A stretch of 64,000 nt of DNA from Dentipellis sp. KUC8613 (taxonomy: Eukaryota; Basidiomycota; Agaricomycetes; Russulales; Hericiaceae). The position numbers and the translations under genes were made by a program. Of the stretch, positions 11,535 through 23,876 are shown piece after piece (the stretch's first letter is position 1; every line of letters begins with the position of its first letter). The notes under the pieces are model-generated. The model saw only the letters and a program-made list of their open reading frames with translations. It searched no databases and was not told the origin of the DNA. The stretch covers positions 311,313 through 375,312 of the forward strand of contig NSJX01000015.1 of the NCBI GenBank assembly GCA_002286715.1, written 5' to 3'.

Positions 11535-12883
11535 ATGGTGTATTACAACAACCGCTCCTACCGTCGAACTCGTCTCTCTCCCTCGGCCTCCCCTCCCGGC
11601 CGTAACATTCATGAAAACCTCATCGTCTTGAAGCCGATCGAGACGTTGTCTGTTCCCCACATCCAGCCTGGTACTCCCCAAGAGGGCATCAGCAACGTGG
11701 AATACGTCGGGTCATACAATTGGACCAACAATAAGCAGCCCACAATCATTGTACCGGGTACGTACCACTTCTCAACTTCTCTAATAGTGAGCTAAGCCCA
11801 ACTGTCCATTCCGCGACAGGATCCCCACCAGAGTGGACGAACTGCACCCCTCCGTTCACTCTTAAGCCTGACACGGGCTTGCGCTTCATCGACCAAGATG
11901 GCTACCGCATTCCCAGCAGCCGCTTTCTGCCCATGATGAAGGCCATCGACGTCGTAGGCACCGCCGTCGATTGGCCGAGCGTTGATGTTATGGCAGACCG
12001 CAACGGGCTGCGCAAGCTAGCCCGCTGGATCGACAAGGGAGGCGAGGCGCGGGACTTCCGGATTGACATCGAGCTCGGCGGGGACCGCACACTGCTCCTG
12101 AACAGATGGGAACCCATCACGCGCGACAAGGCAGGGAATGGACGCTCGTTCGGCTTTGCGTTTGAAGGTGCGACGACGAAACCTGCTCCGGGGTGCGAAA
12201 AGAGCACCGGCCACTACCGTATAACAAAATATGTGAATAATTGTGTAGTCGCGTTCAGGATGAAGATGCTCACCTTTCGACAGGACTTCTTTGGCCTTAA
12301 AATCGTGGTCGAATACGCAGTTGATGCGTGCCTTCTGTCGCCAGAGCCGGCGGACACGAAGGACAACAACGCTTCACAGCACCCGCCGTCCGCGTCCTCC
12401 AGCGTTGACGACTTAACTTCGACCCTTGCCAGCGTCTCCATTTCTCAGCAACAGAGCCCAATAACGAGTGCATCTCCTGCCCTCAACATCATTCATGCAG
12501 GCCACGAGGTCCCGCAATCGTCAATCATCGAGCTCACCACGCGCTCACAGAACTACGTCGATCTCCTCGACTGGACCGACATCTTCCCACAGCTCTACTT
12601 CTCCCAAGCTTCCCACTTTTACCTTGGCGTGCATCAGCGCGGCGAGTTCAAGGAGATCCGGAAGCAAGAGGTCGAGAAGGATATGAAGAAGCAGCGGGAA
12701 GCGGAATTCAAAACGTTTCAGCGACTTGGCCGGGTGCTGGAGGAGGTCCAGGAGCTGATGGTGGAACACGCGGAGAAGAAGCTGAGCTTGGTGTGTGAGG
12801 CGGGTGTGTTGAAGGTGTATGAGCGCACGACGACGACGAGCTGCCTCCCGCGGGAAATAATGGAACGATTTATCGCCACATGA
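11535..12883 (+). CDS. YNW-family protein, copy 1
   Basis: Three exons (11535-11757, 11820-12232, 12284-12883) give 411 aa. Hallmarks in order are YVGSYNWTNNKQPTIIVPG, the PEW block, VDVMADRNGLRKLARWIDKG, FRIDIELGGDRTLLLNRWEP, STGHYRITKYDFFGLKIVV, VPQSSIIELTTRSQ and FPQLYFSQASHFYLGVH. I recognise these as a fungal family also common in ascomycetes. It is often deposited as 'geranylgeranyl pyrophosphate synthetase', but no DDxxD prenyl-diphosphate motif is present and that name should not be carried over. There are no membrane segments or signal peptide. Function unknown. Three paralogues lie at 32767, 38674 and 45511 on the other strand, with introns at the same two places (after VPG and after KY). 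Confidence 0.85.
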
Positions 12884-13894
12884 GCTTCAGGGTCGTGGTG
12901 TAATTTTAACGGGGATATCTTGCTTGGTTTCATGAGCCGTGCCGTATGCTGATTTTGATGAACTTGATATATATGAACCTGCCTTCATGACAAGGCAGGA
13001 AGATGCGAAGTGCGAGGCGAGGAAATCGATCTTACTGGTGAATCAGAGATAACTCATAACTTACGCGTCCCATATATTCCAGATAAAGCTTTCCTGTGAC
13101 GTCCGGGTAGGCAGTTTCAATGTAATCAGTCTCAGGGGGAGCATTGATTTTTCTGCAATTCCATCGGGGTGAGTTTGCCCAACGGACAGCGCATCTGATG
13201 AAGTAGACATACCTGTTCGCTAATAATAGAGGCTGGCTGCTCCTTTTGGGCCTGAATTATATTCGCTATATCTAGAAAGTGAATGTTGGAGTAAGGCGCA
13301 ACTCGATGCACACCCCCTTCTGATCCAATAACACAGAAATTTTACTCTTGATAATCACAAGGTTCTGTGATATGATCATAGCGAACAGGTTGGCGTGTCG
13401 GCAATGATGGACATTGCGTTACATGTTGGAACAAGTTGTGGATGAGTTGTGGACGTGTTTGTTAGAGGGCAATAGCCTCTGATCCTAACAAAAGCAAACA
13501 AAGCAAAACGCCAGCGAAGCGGCTTCGGCAATTTACGTTATATTACCCGAACGCACATGTTATTGGCCATTCCGCTTGGCGTTTACAAGGTTGTCCCTCG
13601 GTAGACTGAAAATCAACAACTGCGGTGAGCTATCATCGTTTCGGGCACGCATCGAATAGACTATGAAACATCACGAGTTGCTAGCATCTGTCAGAGCTCA
13701 GGACCGAAACGCTGGGGGCGAGCTCATCTGACCTTGCGATCTAAGCTGTAGCCGTTTTTATCTTGATCGAGTTATGAAAAACTGTTATCTAATCTTCCCG
13801 CCTAGTCATTTATACACCCCCGCAGCGAACCAGGGTCCGCCCAGATCGCTCCCCAAAACCACCTCGAGCAAGACTGTAGTAGAGCATACTGGAG
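12884..13894. other. Intergenic before TRP4
   Basis: AT-rich sequence with scattered stops in all frames and no recognisable gene. The 3' part is probably the TRP4 promoter, although no clear TATA box is positioned. Confidence 0.5.
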
Positions 13895-15042
13895 ATGGCT
13901 TACAACCCAAATACTTTCAAGCCCTTGCTCAAAAAGCTCGTGCACACGCCGGAGTACTTCACGCCGGAAGACCTGCAGCTCTCGCTTGACCACATATTCA
14001 CGAAGGATGCGACGCTCCCGGAGCAGATTGGCTCGCTCCTGACCGCGCTGCACATTGAACGCGTCGAGCGGCGGCCAGAGATGCTCGCAGCGGCAGCGGA
14101 TGTGCTCCGCAAGCGCGCGTTGAAGGCTGCGATCGCAGACTGGGACAAAGACTTCGTGGTGGACATCGTGGGGACAGGAGGAGACGGACACAATACGTTC
14201 AATGTGAGCACCACGGCCGCCGTCGTTGCTGCTGGTGCCGGTGCGCGAGTGGTCAAGGTGAGGCTTCTGATCCTGCTGCGAAGGCACGCCAATGTCCTTA
14301 CACCGCTTGATAGCATGGGAGCAAAGCGTCTACGTCCTCGTCCGGGTCTGCAGACCTCCTGCAGTCTCTTGACTGTCTTTTCACCGCGCCCTCCGCCGAT
14401 ACCCCCATGCCCATCGCCAACATCCCCTTCACCTTCATCCTCGCCCCGCACTACCACCCCGCGCTCGCCTTCATCGCGCCCATCCGGAAGGCACTGCCGT
14501 TCCGCACGATGTTCAACGTCCTCGGGCCGCTCATCAACCCCGCGCGCCCACGCGGCATGGTGCTCGGCGTCGCGGAGCGCGAGCTCGGGATGACGTTCGC
14601 GCATTCGCTCAAAGAGGGCGGTGTCGAGCGCGCACTGGTGGTCTGCGGCGCGGAGGGGTTGGACGAGATCAGCTGCGCGGGCAACACGCACGCATGGAAG
14701 CTCGAGGACGGGGAGATTACAGAGCTTACGCTCCACCCGTCGCAGTTCGGTCTGCCCACGCATCCTCTCTCCGACGTCGCGGGCGGCACACCGACGGACA
14801 ATGCAACGTCGTTCAAGCTGCTCCTGACGTCGGGAGACGAGATCCCGGAGCATCTGTTGCCGATCTTGGACTTTGTTTTGATCAATGCCTCCGCTCTGCT
14901 TGTTGTTGCGAATATTGCGAAGGATTTCGAGGAGGGAACGCGTTTGGCGATGGAGTCGGTGACTTCGGGGTCTGCATGGAAGGCGCTTGAGGCTTTCCGT
15001 GAAGAAGGGAGAAGAGAGGCAGCAGCTTTGAATTCGAAATAA
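13895..15042 (+). CDS. TRP4: Anthranilate phosphoribosyltransferase
   Basis: Exons 13895-14257 and 14314-15042 give 363 aa, normal for the family. The enzyme joins anthranilate to PRPP in tryptophan biosynthesis in the cytosol. The N-terminal helical part ends with the PRPP-binding signature DIVGTGGDGHNTFNVSTTAA. The intron falls after VVK and the reading resumes with HGSKASTSSSGSADLL, the second conserved loop. FILAPHYHPAL, RTMFNVLGPLINPARP and DEIS motifs follow. The reading frame is intact throughout. The next gene downstream on the same strand is HIS1, another PRPP-consuming first-committed enzyme, about 430 bp away. Confidence 0.96.
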
Positions 15043-15471
15043 AGTGTATCAATATGTGGGATATTCAGTGTGCTCAGAGTAATTATCGATGTGGTAGTGG
15101 CATGAACAGCCTTCATCCAGCATCCTTTCTTTTTTTATCCAAACTCATCCAAGGCCGCCAATTTCCTTTTAGTCGCGCGAGTCAGGTGACTCAGTTTTGA
15201 AGTCACGTTATTCGCATATGCGGTCGGGCGCAAAGGTGCTGCCTTTCTGGGTCCCGGGCTCGAAATTTACTTTGACTGACTCGAGGACCTCCTCGGGCAC
15301 ACGTTCGCTCTCCTCCCGCTTGAAATAGGATATTGGGCTACTCTGTTCGGGATTTCTTGGGTCGGAGTACATCGCACACCATCGCCATCAGTCTTCGTGC
15401 TGTTATAAAGAATCCGATTACGATGAGTACGCGATACTTTACCCCGTCATTTCACCTCCAGACATTCTAAC
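15043..15471. other. TRP4-HIS1 spacer
   Basis: About 430 bp that must hold the TRP4 3' end and the HIS1 promoter. A GTGACTCA word (AP-1/Gcn4-like core TGACTC) lies near 15186-15193 and TGACTGACTC near 15274-15283. Both resemble Gcn4-type sites, fitting amino-acid control, but this was judged by eye only. Confidence 0.4.
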
Positions 15472-16698
15472 ATGCTGGAGCCGTTATTAGATGCAGAATC
15501 ATTAAATGGCCGTCTACTCTTCGCCATCCCAAAAAAAGGTGCGTGAGGCCAGACGGGATGGGAGTCAGGCTCTGAACAGGGTTTCGCAGGCCGCTTGCAC
15601 GAGAAGTGTTTAGAGCTCCTAGCCGGTGCGCACATCAATCCTTGCATGTCTGCACCTCCCTCACATTACCATAGGCGCTGACATACAATTTCGTCGTCAC
15701 AACCGGCTCGATGTCGCACTCGTCCTGAACCACCCCATCGCTCTGTGAGCCTTACCCACCGCTGCCCGCGGAACACGCTCAAACTAAACCATAAATCACC
15801 CACCCAGCGTGTTCCTCCCCGCATCCGACATCCCCTCCTTCGTCGGCAAGGGCAACGTCGACCTCGGCATCACCGGGCACGACGTGATCCTCGAGGCGCA
15901 GATGGACGAGCACGTCGAGGAGGCGCTGCGGCTCGGCTTTGGCAAGTGCGCGCTGCAGGTGCAGGTGCCCGAGGCGGGCCCGATCCAGACTGTCGACGGG
16001 CTCGCGGGAAAGCGCGTCGTGACGAGCTTCGAGGTGCTCGCCGGCGGGTACTTCGCGGAGGTCGACGCGCGCCTGGGCAAGATGGACGCGGAGCCCACGA
16101 AGATCGAGTATGTCGGCGGGAGCGTGGAGGCGGCGTGTGCGCTTGGGCTGGCGGATGGAATCGGTGCGCCTTTTTCCCTTTTCTTCTCTTACACCACCCG
16201 ACGTGATGCTGACGAAAAGACGCGCAGTGGATCTCGTCGGTGCGTAATGTGCCTGCCTCCCGCCTGCCTCGAGGCGTGATGCCAGCATCTGAACCTCGCT
16301 TTTTTTACATTCTAGAGTCCGGCGAGACGATGCGCGCCGCAGGGCTGCACGCCATCGCGACGGTGCTGCAGTCCGAGGCCGTGCTGATCAGGTCGCGCGT
16401 GCCGAAGCACGAAAAGCTCGCGCCGCTCATCGCGATGATCACCTCGCGCATCGCCGGCGTCATCGCCGCGGGCAAGTACGTGATCTGCGAGTACAACGTC
16501 GCGCGCGCGCAGCTGCCCGCCGCGGTCGCGATCACGCCCGGCCGCCGCGCGCCGACGGTGTCCCCGCTCGAGACGGAGGGCTGGGTCGCGGTCAGCGCGA
16601 TGGTGCTCAAGAGCACCGTCGCGTCCGTCATGGACGAGCTCGTGAAGATCGGCGCGGAGGATATCTTGATTTTCAACCTAGACAACTGTAGAGTGTAA
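15472..16698 (+). CDS. HIS1: ATP phosphoribosyltransferase
   Basis: Six exons (15472-15538, 15590-15625, 15675-15744, 15808-16163, 16228-16239, 16316-16698) give 307 aa, close to the fungal norm. It catalyses the first step of histidine synthesis (ATP plus PRPP). Conserved segments are LLFAIPKKGRLHEKCLELL, ADIQFRRHNRLDVALVLNHP, FLPASDIPSFVGKGNVDLGI, VEYVGGSVEAA-type and DLVESGETMRAAGL. The C-terminal HisG regulatory domain ends in the Leu-Asp-Asn-Cys-Arg region. The fifth exon is only 12 nt and encodes most of V-D-L-V; it is required to keep the IVDLVESGETM motif. The enzyme is normally feedback-inhibited by histidine. Confidence 0.95.
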
Positions 16699-17299
16699 TG
16701 TGCTGTATTTGGATTGCCGGTGCTCGTTGATGTATTAGAAGGAAACACATTGTACTCTCGATGCCTTGCCTTGCCTTGTGATCTGCTTCGTATATAAAAA
16801 GTTAGATTGACGCGGGCAGTTCGGGGATGCAGACATGTATTACGTTCAGGGACTAAAGCTAAAGCTATCCAATAGCTTGAACCCGTACTGTAAGTACCGT
16901 GCAGAGATTATAGGGTTCGAAGAAAAGAGTAAGAGAGAAACAGGGTATACATGCTATTGTACACGTAGTAAACGTGGGAAGTTGCCAAGACGTAGTACAT
17001 ATGAGAGGAGAGCTCAAGGACATGCATGATCGAATGGAACGTAATGAAAAAAGACGAATGAATGAAGAGAGACCCAGCAAACTCGAACCGGAACCGAGAA
17101 GTAGAGTACTGACATGGACCTGGCGCGGAAATTAGCTAGCTACAGTATGAAACGCCGCTGTCCGGCCGAACAAGAAATTATGTACTGGCAGATACAGACA
17201 CCGTCCGCCGCCCTACGACGGAGGAGCTAGATCGACGGCTGCCGCTTTTATACAAGGGTAGACATGGAATAGAAGATGATGCACGACAGTCCGGGCGGG
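16699..17299. other. Convergent 3' region between HIS1 and the kinase
   Basis: About 600 bp between two converging genes. Only short frames are present; it probably holds both 3' UTRs. Confidence 0.55.
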
Positions 17300-19838
17300 C
17301 TAGATGTGTGACCTCCTTCGCCCCCGCATCTCCACCCCAGCGCTCCGGCTTCGTGTGCCCGCAGGCACGGGGATAGGCGTCGAGCCCGCCGTGAGCACGA
17401 AGCTCGGCGATGCATGCGCTAACGCATTCGACACGCCAACGCTGGGGCTGGAGCGAGCGACATTCCAGGGTGGTGTGCTCCCCGAGCGGCGAGCGCGTGG
17501 CGACTCGCTCATTCCCCTCTCCCTCTCTTCATCAATCTTCTGCTGCATGAGCAGCTCGAAACGCGCTGGTGAGCGCGAATGGCTCGTAGATTGGGGAGAA
17601 AGCGTCCAGTGGAGAGACTCGTGCAGGACGTCGAGCTCAGACGACGGCGATGCAGCCGTGCCTGGGTGACAGCGGAATCCCTTGCGACCGCGAGAAGGAT
17701 CACGTGCAATGGGAGGTGCAGGGGGAAGGAACCGCGCATCGGTGGGAGTCATGGGCGGAACACTGGGACTTGGAGAGCGAGACGGGGTCTTGCCGACATT
17801 GCGGCCACGACCGCGGCTCTCAGCCGAGCGAGCGAGTGAAGGTGCAGAGGACGCAGGGGATACGGAGGCTGGGTTCGAGAAGGGGAGCGGGGCGCGCAGC
17901 CGATCCGCAGAGCGGGATCGACTGGGGGGATGCGAGGACCGCGAGCGGGAGCACGAGCGCAGATGCGCGCTGGCCTCTTCCGCATACTCGTCGTCCTGGA
18001 TCTCGCACGGCGCGCGTGAGCGGGACCGCGAGACGGACGCGATGACGCTGCGCGAGTTGGAGTGCGAGCGGCTCTGCTGTGCCTCGAGCACCATCCGGTC
18101 GATCTCCTTGTCGGCGGGGCACGGCTCCTCGCCCTCGTGGCCCCAGCCGATGCTCCAGCCGAGCTCGTCGACAGCGACGATCGTCCAGCGCTGGGCAACG
18201 GCGTGCTCAAGGCAGCCCTGCAGGACGAGCTCTGCGCCGCGCCCGATGCCTGGGGGCATGTCGTAGACACCTTTGTGGTAAAGACACGTAAACGCGCGTA
18301 ATGGAACAACGTGCGCGCACCTGTGCGGAAAGTGACTCACCATGCAGGATCTTCATCTGCAATCGTGGCTCGAACGAGTCCATGAAGGGCAGTCGGCCAG
18401 TCAAGAGCGCGTAGAGCATGACGCCGAGCGCCCAGATGTCTTGGGCGGGATTGGGCTGATAAGGGTGGGAGGCTGATGGCGGACGTAAGAGCTCGGGGGA
18501 AGCGTACGGCAAGGAGCCTGGCTGGAATTCGTAGATGGCGTGCGATGTGGCGACATTTTGCGCAGAAGGAAGGGGAGATGAATTGCGATGGCGGGGGCCA
18601 GAGTGATGGCGCAGTAAAGAGAGATGAATCGGAAGGCCTGTCTTGCCCTGACGCTTCGCCTGCATCTGCAAGCGGTGGGGGATCGAAGACATGTGCTCGT
18701 TGGTTACCGACCGCTGGCGCCTCGGTGGCGGCTGCTGCACCTGCTGCGAATGCTGTGGCTCCTGCTGTTGCTGCGAGTCCTCTGCTTCATCGAGGACACC
18801 GATTCTTCGGGTCATGCCAAAATCTCCTATTTTGCATACACCCATTTCGTCGACGAGCACATTCTCTAACTTGATATCCCCGTGCACCAGCCCCATCTCC
18901 TCATGCATGTACCGCAGCCCCCGGACCACCTGCCTGAACATCATGCCCGCATCATCGTGAGGAAGAGCCGGACGACCGTCGCGCTTGAGAATGTCGTAGA
19001 GCGTGCCGGCAGGACAGTAAGGCATGATAAAGAAGTCGGCGTAAGGAGTGTGTACGGAGCGGAAGAGCGGGAGGATGTGTTCGTGGGAGAGGGTCTCCCA
19101 GATGGCGGTCTCGTTGTCTAAGCGCTCGCGAGCCAGAGATGGGTTCGCGGCCTTGTCGACATCGGCGCGACGGACGACCTTGATGGCGACGGTGCCGCCA
19201 GAGGGCGATGTGCCCTTGCGGATGGTCGAGAAGCCACCGTATCCGATGGTAGGACCTAGAGTGTACCCGGCGACTTGCTCGCCCTCGTCATCAGGGAGAG
19301 GGGCGAGCGAAGCCGCCGGGCTGAAAGCAGAGAGAAACATGGCAGCAGGAGACATGGAGACATCACCGAGCGAGAACGAGGTCGACATCGGCGACGGCTC
19401 TAGCAGAGGCGAAGAGCCCGCGGGCCGGCCATCAAACGGCGGCTCAGGAGCAGAGGCCGCAAACGTCGTCTCTGGCCCCTGTCCTAGGAGCAACTGCCGC
19501 GACAGCAGCTGATCCTGGTCCACACCTTCCTCTTCCCCATACCCGAGAAATCGCTTCGCACCGTCGTCTCTGGAGATGCTTGTGGGCAAGCCATCATGCA
19601 GCGCCTCGTCAGAAGAGACGGTGAACGCTGCGCCCAATCCTGACCCTGAAAGCAGCTGGCGAGACAGCTCTGAGCCACGCTCTTCGACCTCTGGATCTCC
19701 ATGTGCCCGGAAGTGTTCGATATCGCTGCTTGGTGTGAAGATTTTAGGAATCTTCGGCCGTGAGGCCGACGAGACAGGTAGACCGTCGATAGGTTGTTGT
19801 CGAGATGAGCTTTGAATGCGGGTATCCTCTTGGTACAT
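17300..19838 (-). CDS. Serine/threonine protein kinase with SR-rich C-terminal tail
   Basis: Exon 1 19838-18341 and exon 2 18270-17300 (intron 18271-18340) give 822 aa. Residues 1 to about 190 are disordered, with repeated SRQLL blocks. The kinase domain starts at VAGYTLGPTIGYGGFSTIRKG (Gly loop), with VAIKVV (Lys), HGDIKLENV (catalytic loop), GDFGM and SLPYASPELL. Between DFG and the APE-like motif is an insert of about 100 residues rich in Gln, Arg and Ser. A small globular piece follows (GRGAELVLQGCLEHAVAQRW... GWSIGW), then a tail of SRS repeats. The HRD arginine is Gly, so this is a non-RD kinase. It resembles fungal NNK1/YKL171W-type kinases, but that assignment is tentative. Confidence 0.85.
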
Positions 19839-22800
19839 CCAAGTATGATAAGCAGAGATATAGTACGAGGATTAAGAGTAAAAAATGAAGGAGAGATGGG
19901 CGTCGCTGACAGAGAGAAGACGCACAATTGGGCAAGACTAAGTGGCTTGGGAGCAAGTATCGGTATAGGAGCAGCGGAGTTGTAAGACTCGGCATGTTCC
20001 GCCCCGGGTGGCGGTGCTCCGCTCGACTCTGTTTCGGACAGTAACTGACTCCTCCGCGTAGCCGCGACCTGCTAAGCTGTCGAAGCGAACAGGACGGCGC
20101 TGGTCAGGAAATCTAAGTTGAGGAGACTGCAGATATGTTGGTATCTTGTTTCTTTATTTGAACACCGCTAATTGTTGTATAGTCCTACCATGAGTCGTCT
20201 CTCTTAGCTGACGAGACCTGATATGAACGTAGCGGCCACTTACCACAGATCTTTTCAGCGCCGCATTCCTCATATCGTCTGCATGGTGATATATGGCAGC
20301 ATTAATATGTGTCTTTCTCATTGTAGTGACTGCTACGTCACATTATTCTGTCATGCGTGTGAAGGTCAGTCTTCAAGCTGTTGCGAACAGCATGAATATC
20401 TTACGAGCATTACACAGGGCAATTTGTAGATCATCGTGGTCGGAAGTCAGACAGGAGACAGCTGACATTCTCTGAAAGTAGCATGCCGCAAGGTCCCCCT
20501 TCAAACATTCGGGCGTACCCCGCTTGTCTGCGTGGCACCGTTTCATTTCGAGAAGGCCGAATTACCCTACAATTCTTTCTGAATGAGGGTTCGCAATATC
20601 GCACCCGATGAGGGTCATAAATTACGGCAGCTATCCTGCATCTATCTACATCGCCCGCCAGTAATTGACAAGACCTAGTTGCCGTTCGACACCTGACTCG
20701 ACTCAAAAGGATATTGACTTGTCCCATCTGTCCGGAATTTCTGCCAGCAGATACGCCGCCACCCCGTCTCATCGCAAAATCCAACTTCTAATTACATTCA
20801 GAGATCAACAATGCTTCACTTACCCCCGATGAGACGGACTCTCTTCACACCCCATCTGGCTCATCCTGCGACGTCTCTTTCCATCTAGAAAATCGGTGGC
20901 ACCTGATTCGATCAACGCTGCCAGACAGCTTCTCTGTCGTCGATGTGCAGGCAAATCCCATTTACGACCGCTTACTTCGCATCCAAGCAGACTCCTACGA
21001 CATCTCTCGTACCCAGATCTGTATGCTATACCACGGAGCAATCTCTGCAAGCCAGTACCGACTCTATGGAGACCACTTTCACCACTATCACCCCATCTGC
21101 CTGCCATCACCACGCTCATCTGCCGCAGCATCTGACCACCGTATCCAAAGAGCTGGAAACCTTCCGGCCTAGTCTCACTATCGCCTTCTCTATCGCTCAC
21201 CAATGGGTGCCTCCCTGCCGCACGCCGCCGACCAACGGACTCGATTACGCAAATGATCCACGCACCTCCTCAACACAACCAACCCGCCCGCGCCCTCGGT
21301 ACTCCTCCTTATCTCTCTTTCACCCTTACCACCGCCACCCACGACCCCGCATCCGTCATCCATCTGCACCCTATCGCAACCCCGCCAACCAGAGCTTCGC
21401 TCTTACCTCACTGAACAAGGAACCCGTCCACGCACCCTATTTCCCCGCTCCCCGCGTCAGTTTTGCCACGGTTTGCCCGCGTCACCTCTGGGCGCCGAGC
21501 TCGCGCCTTCTCACCCAGCCCTCACTTTCTCCCCACATCCCCCGCAGCCGTCAACCGCGTGCCCTTCGCATACTGCCCCGGTGCCCCTGTCTTCTCTATC
21601 CCCGGCGGCCAGCCCGCGTTTCAATGCCCTCGCCCCCGTGATCCACGATGAATACCACTATGTGCCCAACGCCCCGTGTGATCTGCCCCGCGGCCCCTGT
21701 CCACACCTCCCATACCCCCACTGGGCAGATCGAGCGATGGTGTGGAAGGCCACGATCTGCGGCCCATTCAGTCGACATTCGGGCTAGCCTCCCAACTGAA
21801 TGTCGCCCACCATGACCCGTGCATCGTGGCGTGCTCGCCGCCCGGCCCCCAGACCACGAAGTGCCCGCCGGCACCGACGCCCGCCAGCGGACCCAGCGGC
21901 AGACATGAGCGGACCCGCGCACCTACCTGCCCAGTGGGTGCCTTCAGAAACGAAAACCCAGCCAGCGAAGAATACTCCACCGCTCTGCACCGCTTGTCTT
22001 TTAACGGCCCTTCCCCGCCTCAGACCGCGCACCGCGCCAGGAAAAACCTCGCCACGTCAACAATCATGCATGCTCGCAGCACGACCGTGACGCCCAGCCG
22101 GAGAAAACGCGGTGCATCTGCCCAAAACACCCTATTCCGCGCCGAGATATGATATGGCACAGATCGCTATCGACACGCCGACACGCCGATACGCCGCGGG
22201 AATAGCGTCTGCCCAATCCAACCCACTCGCCCTGGTTTCCCGTTTCCGTGTTCTCTGAAACGCTTCAAGGACAAGGGTATAAGGGACGAGGGGCGCCGGC
22301 GCGCCGGCGGGACGGTGTCGATTTGGCAGGTGTTGTGGAATGGCACGCTCGGCCGTCGCCGTGCTTCTCGGGCGCTTATCCTTGTTAGGCTCTCAGGCGC
22401 AGTGACTCTCCCAAGCCAACACCGAGCGCTTACTGGTACTTGCTATGATATGTGGAAGCATCATATGGGTCTAGATCCCAGATACACGATGCGCGATGCG
22501 GGACTTTCTTCGCGCGTTTCAATCCTCTAGTTGCGGTGCATGATTGAACGCTGCTCTAGCACTCGCCCCTCGACCCTCGATGCCGGCACCTTTCCTTTCT
22601 TTGTTGTCCGCTCGGCGAAATATCTCTAAATTCCCGCCCGCCATCACTGCTCGCCGGACAAAACACCCCGCGCCCATTCTTCGCTGGGCAGCTACAAGGA
22701 CGTGTACAGCTAGCATCTCCCGCTAGAAGCGACGAGCCCCAGCCTAGCATCCTCGAGCTTCGAGCACCATACACCATGGATCACGCATCACGCATCAGAT

Positions 22801-23745
22801 TCCCGCCTTCGAACAGGAGCGCAGGCTTCGCAAGATCCGACACCACGCCGCACGCCTCCCGCCTTGCAGCCGCTGAAGCCTGCTTGTGCGCTCGGCGAAA
22901 TACAGTATCACTGAAACGTCACCTCGGACGCCTGGAACGTGTGGCGTACGTACGCGTATCGCCGACCCACACCCGCACGGGCGTGGTGCGCTTCGGGTTC
23001 TCTTCTCCAACGCTACTTTATTTGCATCTACTTGTCACTTTCATGATGCTCGCTGGAGTACTGGGACTTCGAATTGTAAATCTGTATCTGCATCTGTGTC
23101 TGCATCTGACCGTCAGGATCGTAGATTCGTAAATTGCATGCTGGCGCTGTTCACATTAGCTCGAGCAGCACGCCACCATGCTGCTCGGTGGACGACAGCA
23201 CCTCGACCCTCGCGGTCGGAATTTCACTGGAACCACTGCATCCGCCTCAGGCTAGAACACACCGTGACGTACGCGCAGCAGATATACCGCATGCACACCT
23301 CGGTGTATGCGCACTACAGCCCTACACTGAATACCATGTAGCTACCTCCTCCCACGCACCTTAAACCCGCATCCGAGAATTCCGAATCGCGAACCAACCA
23401 TCAACTACTTCCGTCACCGTCATGTTCCCTCGGAGATCCAGATATCGATACCATGGTCGACTCTAGACCTTCACCCTCCCTTCCTTCAGGCTCCCGCGGG
23501 CTTCTTCCCAGAATGCGACGACGTGATGCATGGTGATTCGATACTTGATCGCACAGACAGATGTACGCTAACGTTGCGGGCACCGACGTCGACGCCGGAT
23601 CAATACGTCCATTAACGCATACCATCATGATCGCTCCCCGCGCGCGACGGCACCACGACCACACTGGCAGTTGTACATGTACATGCATCACGCAAGCGGC
23701 ATATATGTCCGAGGAAACGGCTGTTGGCCACAAGTGGGATCCTGT

Positions 23746-23774
23746 TACCTGCAACCTGCAACCTGCAACCTGTA
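23746..23774. repeat. 7-bp tandem repeat (about four units)
   Basis: Four consecutive ACCTGCA-type units, the last imperfect, are visible directly. Confidence 0.7.
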
Positions 23775-23845
23775 GCTGTTATATCCGAATCTTGACATCA
23801 GACTGACTGATCTCCGCAACGCACCGCCCTCCGCGATATTTGCTT

Positions 23846-23876
23846 CCAGAATCCCAATCCAGAATCCCAATCCAGA
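23846..23876. repeat. 13-bp direct tandem duplication
   Basis: CCAGAATCCCAAT occurs twice head to tail and is followed by a partial third unit CCAGA. Confidence 0.7.

Noticed and set aside
11535..12883. Naming the YNW family geranylgeranyl pyrophosphate synthetase
   Set aside because: No DDxxD or other isoprenyl-diphosphate motif is present; the name is inherited from deposited entries and unsupported by sequence.
13900..14853. 317-codon - strand frame
   Set aside because: Lies antisense over TRP4 exons; a shadow of the real gene.
17682..18266. + strand frames over the kinase tail
   Set aside because: Antisense shadows of the SR-rich C-terminal exon.
20943..21641. 232-codon + strand frame, Pro/Thr/His-rich
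   Set aside because: No domain, no conserved-looking blocks, overlaps other open frames; explained by pyrimidine-rich composition.
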